DNA of 64,000 bases from JBLFWJ01 sp047611425 (GTDB lineage Bacteria; Bacteroidota; Bacteroidia; UBA10329). Location of the stretch: positions 1 through 64,000 of the forward strand of contig JBLFWJ010000001.1 in the NCBI GenBank assembly GCA_047611425.1, in the 5' to 3' direction. A program made the translations under genes and the position numbers. Shown in pieces: positions 63,215-64,000 of the stretch. The notes beneath the pieces are model-generated. The model ran no database searches, had not been told where the DNA came from, and worked only from the letters and a program-made list of their open reading frames with translations. The first letter of the stretch is position 1, and each line of letters starts with the position of its first letter.

Positions 63215-64000
63215 TCATTTCTTCAACTTCAGAAGTACCACATTTTCCACGTGGTGTGTATGTGGAAACATGTCAACGGGTCTGATTCTGGCTACATCGT
63301 AATTTTCTGAAAGCAAGTTCAAATCTCTGGCCTGTGTAGCTGGATTACAGCTTACGTAGACAATTTTTTCAGGCTTCAATTCGTTCAGTCGGTCAATTAC
63401 ATTCTGGTGCATTCCCGCTCGCGGAGGATCGGTAATTACCACATCTGGGTGCCCTTCCTTTGCAATCAATTCAGGACTGAAAACATCTTTCATGTCTCCA
63501 GCATAGAAGTGAGCGTGTCCGACTCCGTTGAATTCTGCATTGATCTTCGCATCTTCAATAGCTGCTTCAACGTATTCTATACCAACAACCTTTGCGGCCT
63601 GTTTGGCAACGAAAAGTGCAATTGTACCAGTTCCGGTGTAGAGGTCGTAGACAGTTTCGGTTCCTTGTAAGTCGGCAAACTCCCGAGTTACCTTGTACAG
63701 TTCGTAAGCTTGAAGTCCGTTGGTTTGGAAAAACGACTTGGGCCCAATTCTGAACTTCAAATCTTCCATTGATTCCAAGATGTGATTGGAACCATGATAC
63801 AAGTCCATTTCCTGATCATGCAACGAATCGTTTTGCTTGGTGTTTATCACCAAAAACACAGATTTCAATTCAGGAAATTCTGAGATTAGACTGTCCAAAA
63901 TAACTGTGCCTGCTTTATAATTATCCTCACCAAGAACTAGAATGAGCATCCAATCACCTTGGGTCGTATTTCTCAATACAAGCCCACGTAGGAGGCCTTT
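63215..64000 (-). CDS. rlmD: 23S rRNA (uracil-5-)-methyltransferase, RlmD/RumA-like (partial, 5' end off the right edge)
   Basis: The C-terminal ~262 residues are seen and the frame stays open to the right edge (KGLLRGLVLRNTTQGDWM), so the start is outside. Motifs: FFQTNGLQAYELYK, YDLYTGTGTIALF (SAM motif I), ITDPPRAGMHQ and the catalytic YVSCNPATQARDL cysteine. RlmD methylates U1939 in E. coli; which uracil this copy modifies, and whether RlmC/TrmA functions fit better, is not certain. Confidence 0.9.
   Translation of the reverse strand, partial: KGLLRGLVLRNTTQGDWMLILVLGEDNYKAGTVILDSLISEFPELKSVFLVINTKQNDSLHDQEMDLYHGSNHILESMEDLKFRIGPKSFFQTNGLQAYELYKVTREFADLQGTETVYDLYTGTGTIALFVAKQAAKVVGIEYVEAAIEDAKINAEFNGVGHAHFYAGDMKDVFSPELIAKEGHPDVVITDPPRAGMHQNVIDRLNELKPEKIVYVSCNPATQARDLNLLSENYDVARIRPVDMFPHTHHVENVVLLKLKK

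Overview
This window comes from a member of the phylum Bacteroidota, most likely the order Flavobacteriales (Cryomorphaceae/Schleiferiaceae-like). The evidence is three secreted multidomain proteins, two of which end inside the window with type IX secretion (T9SS) type A sorting tails (the third runs off the left edge), a GldI-like lipoprotein, a GWxTD protein, SiaB/SiaC proteins, promoters of the TTTG / TAnnTTTG type and few Shine-Dalgarno sequences. It looks like ordinary chromosome: I see no insertion sequence, prophage, CRISPR array, tRNA or rRNA gene.

Layout. 1-5.1 kb: a secreted purple-acid-phosphatase-like protein that runs off the left edge, ndk, and an nrnA / gldI-like / double-FKBP operon. 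5.1-11.3 kb: a surface polysaccharide block with an O-antigen ligase, two tandem Wzz-like proteins and a Wzx-like flippase on the minus strand, and a GT4 glycosyltransferase on the plus strand. 11.3-12.0 kb: a YbaB-family gene between two small unknown ORFs. 12.3-29.6 kb: one continuous ribosomal super-operon (str, S10, spc and alpha regions fused), from a good promoter at 12284-12314 to a strong terminator at 29598-29635, with 31 genes including fusA, secY, infA and rpoA; tuf, adk and map are absent from it. 29.7-33.7 kb: the most accessory stretch, with a broken ankyrin-repeat gene, a small GIY-YIG nuclease gene flanked by REP-like palindromes, an ABC-F ATPase and a ParD/ParE toxin-antitoxin pair. 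33.7-42.8 kb: uvrA, an ECF sigma factor, a NUDIX hydrolase, a GWxTD lipoprotein, rmuC, an alpha/beta hydrolase, a small membrane protein and a GNAT acetyltransferase. 42.8-47.3 kb: a signalling cluster of SiaB-type kinase, SiaC-type phosphoprotein and a beta-propeller/Y_Y_Y/class III nucleotide cyclase. 47.5-57.3 kb: a methyltransferase, ZIP transporter, peroxiredoxin, mazG, a TPR protein, a GT39-like membrane protein, a carboxypeptidase-regulatory-like protein, a T9SS cargo protein, and an SDR-HAD pair. 57.3-64 kb: a CotH/lamin-tail T9SS protein, two tandem small lipoproteins, efp, an lpxD-like acyltransferase, a GAF-SpoIIE (PP2C) phosphatase and the end of an rlmD-like methyltransferase.

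The two observations I rate highest are (i) the SiaB-SiaC-adenylate cyclase cluster, in which the cyclase sits where Pseudomonas has the diguanylate cyclase SiaD, with a SpoIIE phosphatase (possible SiaA counterpart) 15 kb away; and (ii) a family of palindromic elements sharing arms TCTCGATAC...CACTCGA that bracket a GIY-YIG nuclease gene in a REP/RAYT-like arrangement. Both are inferences from sequence reading and need database and experimental checks.
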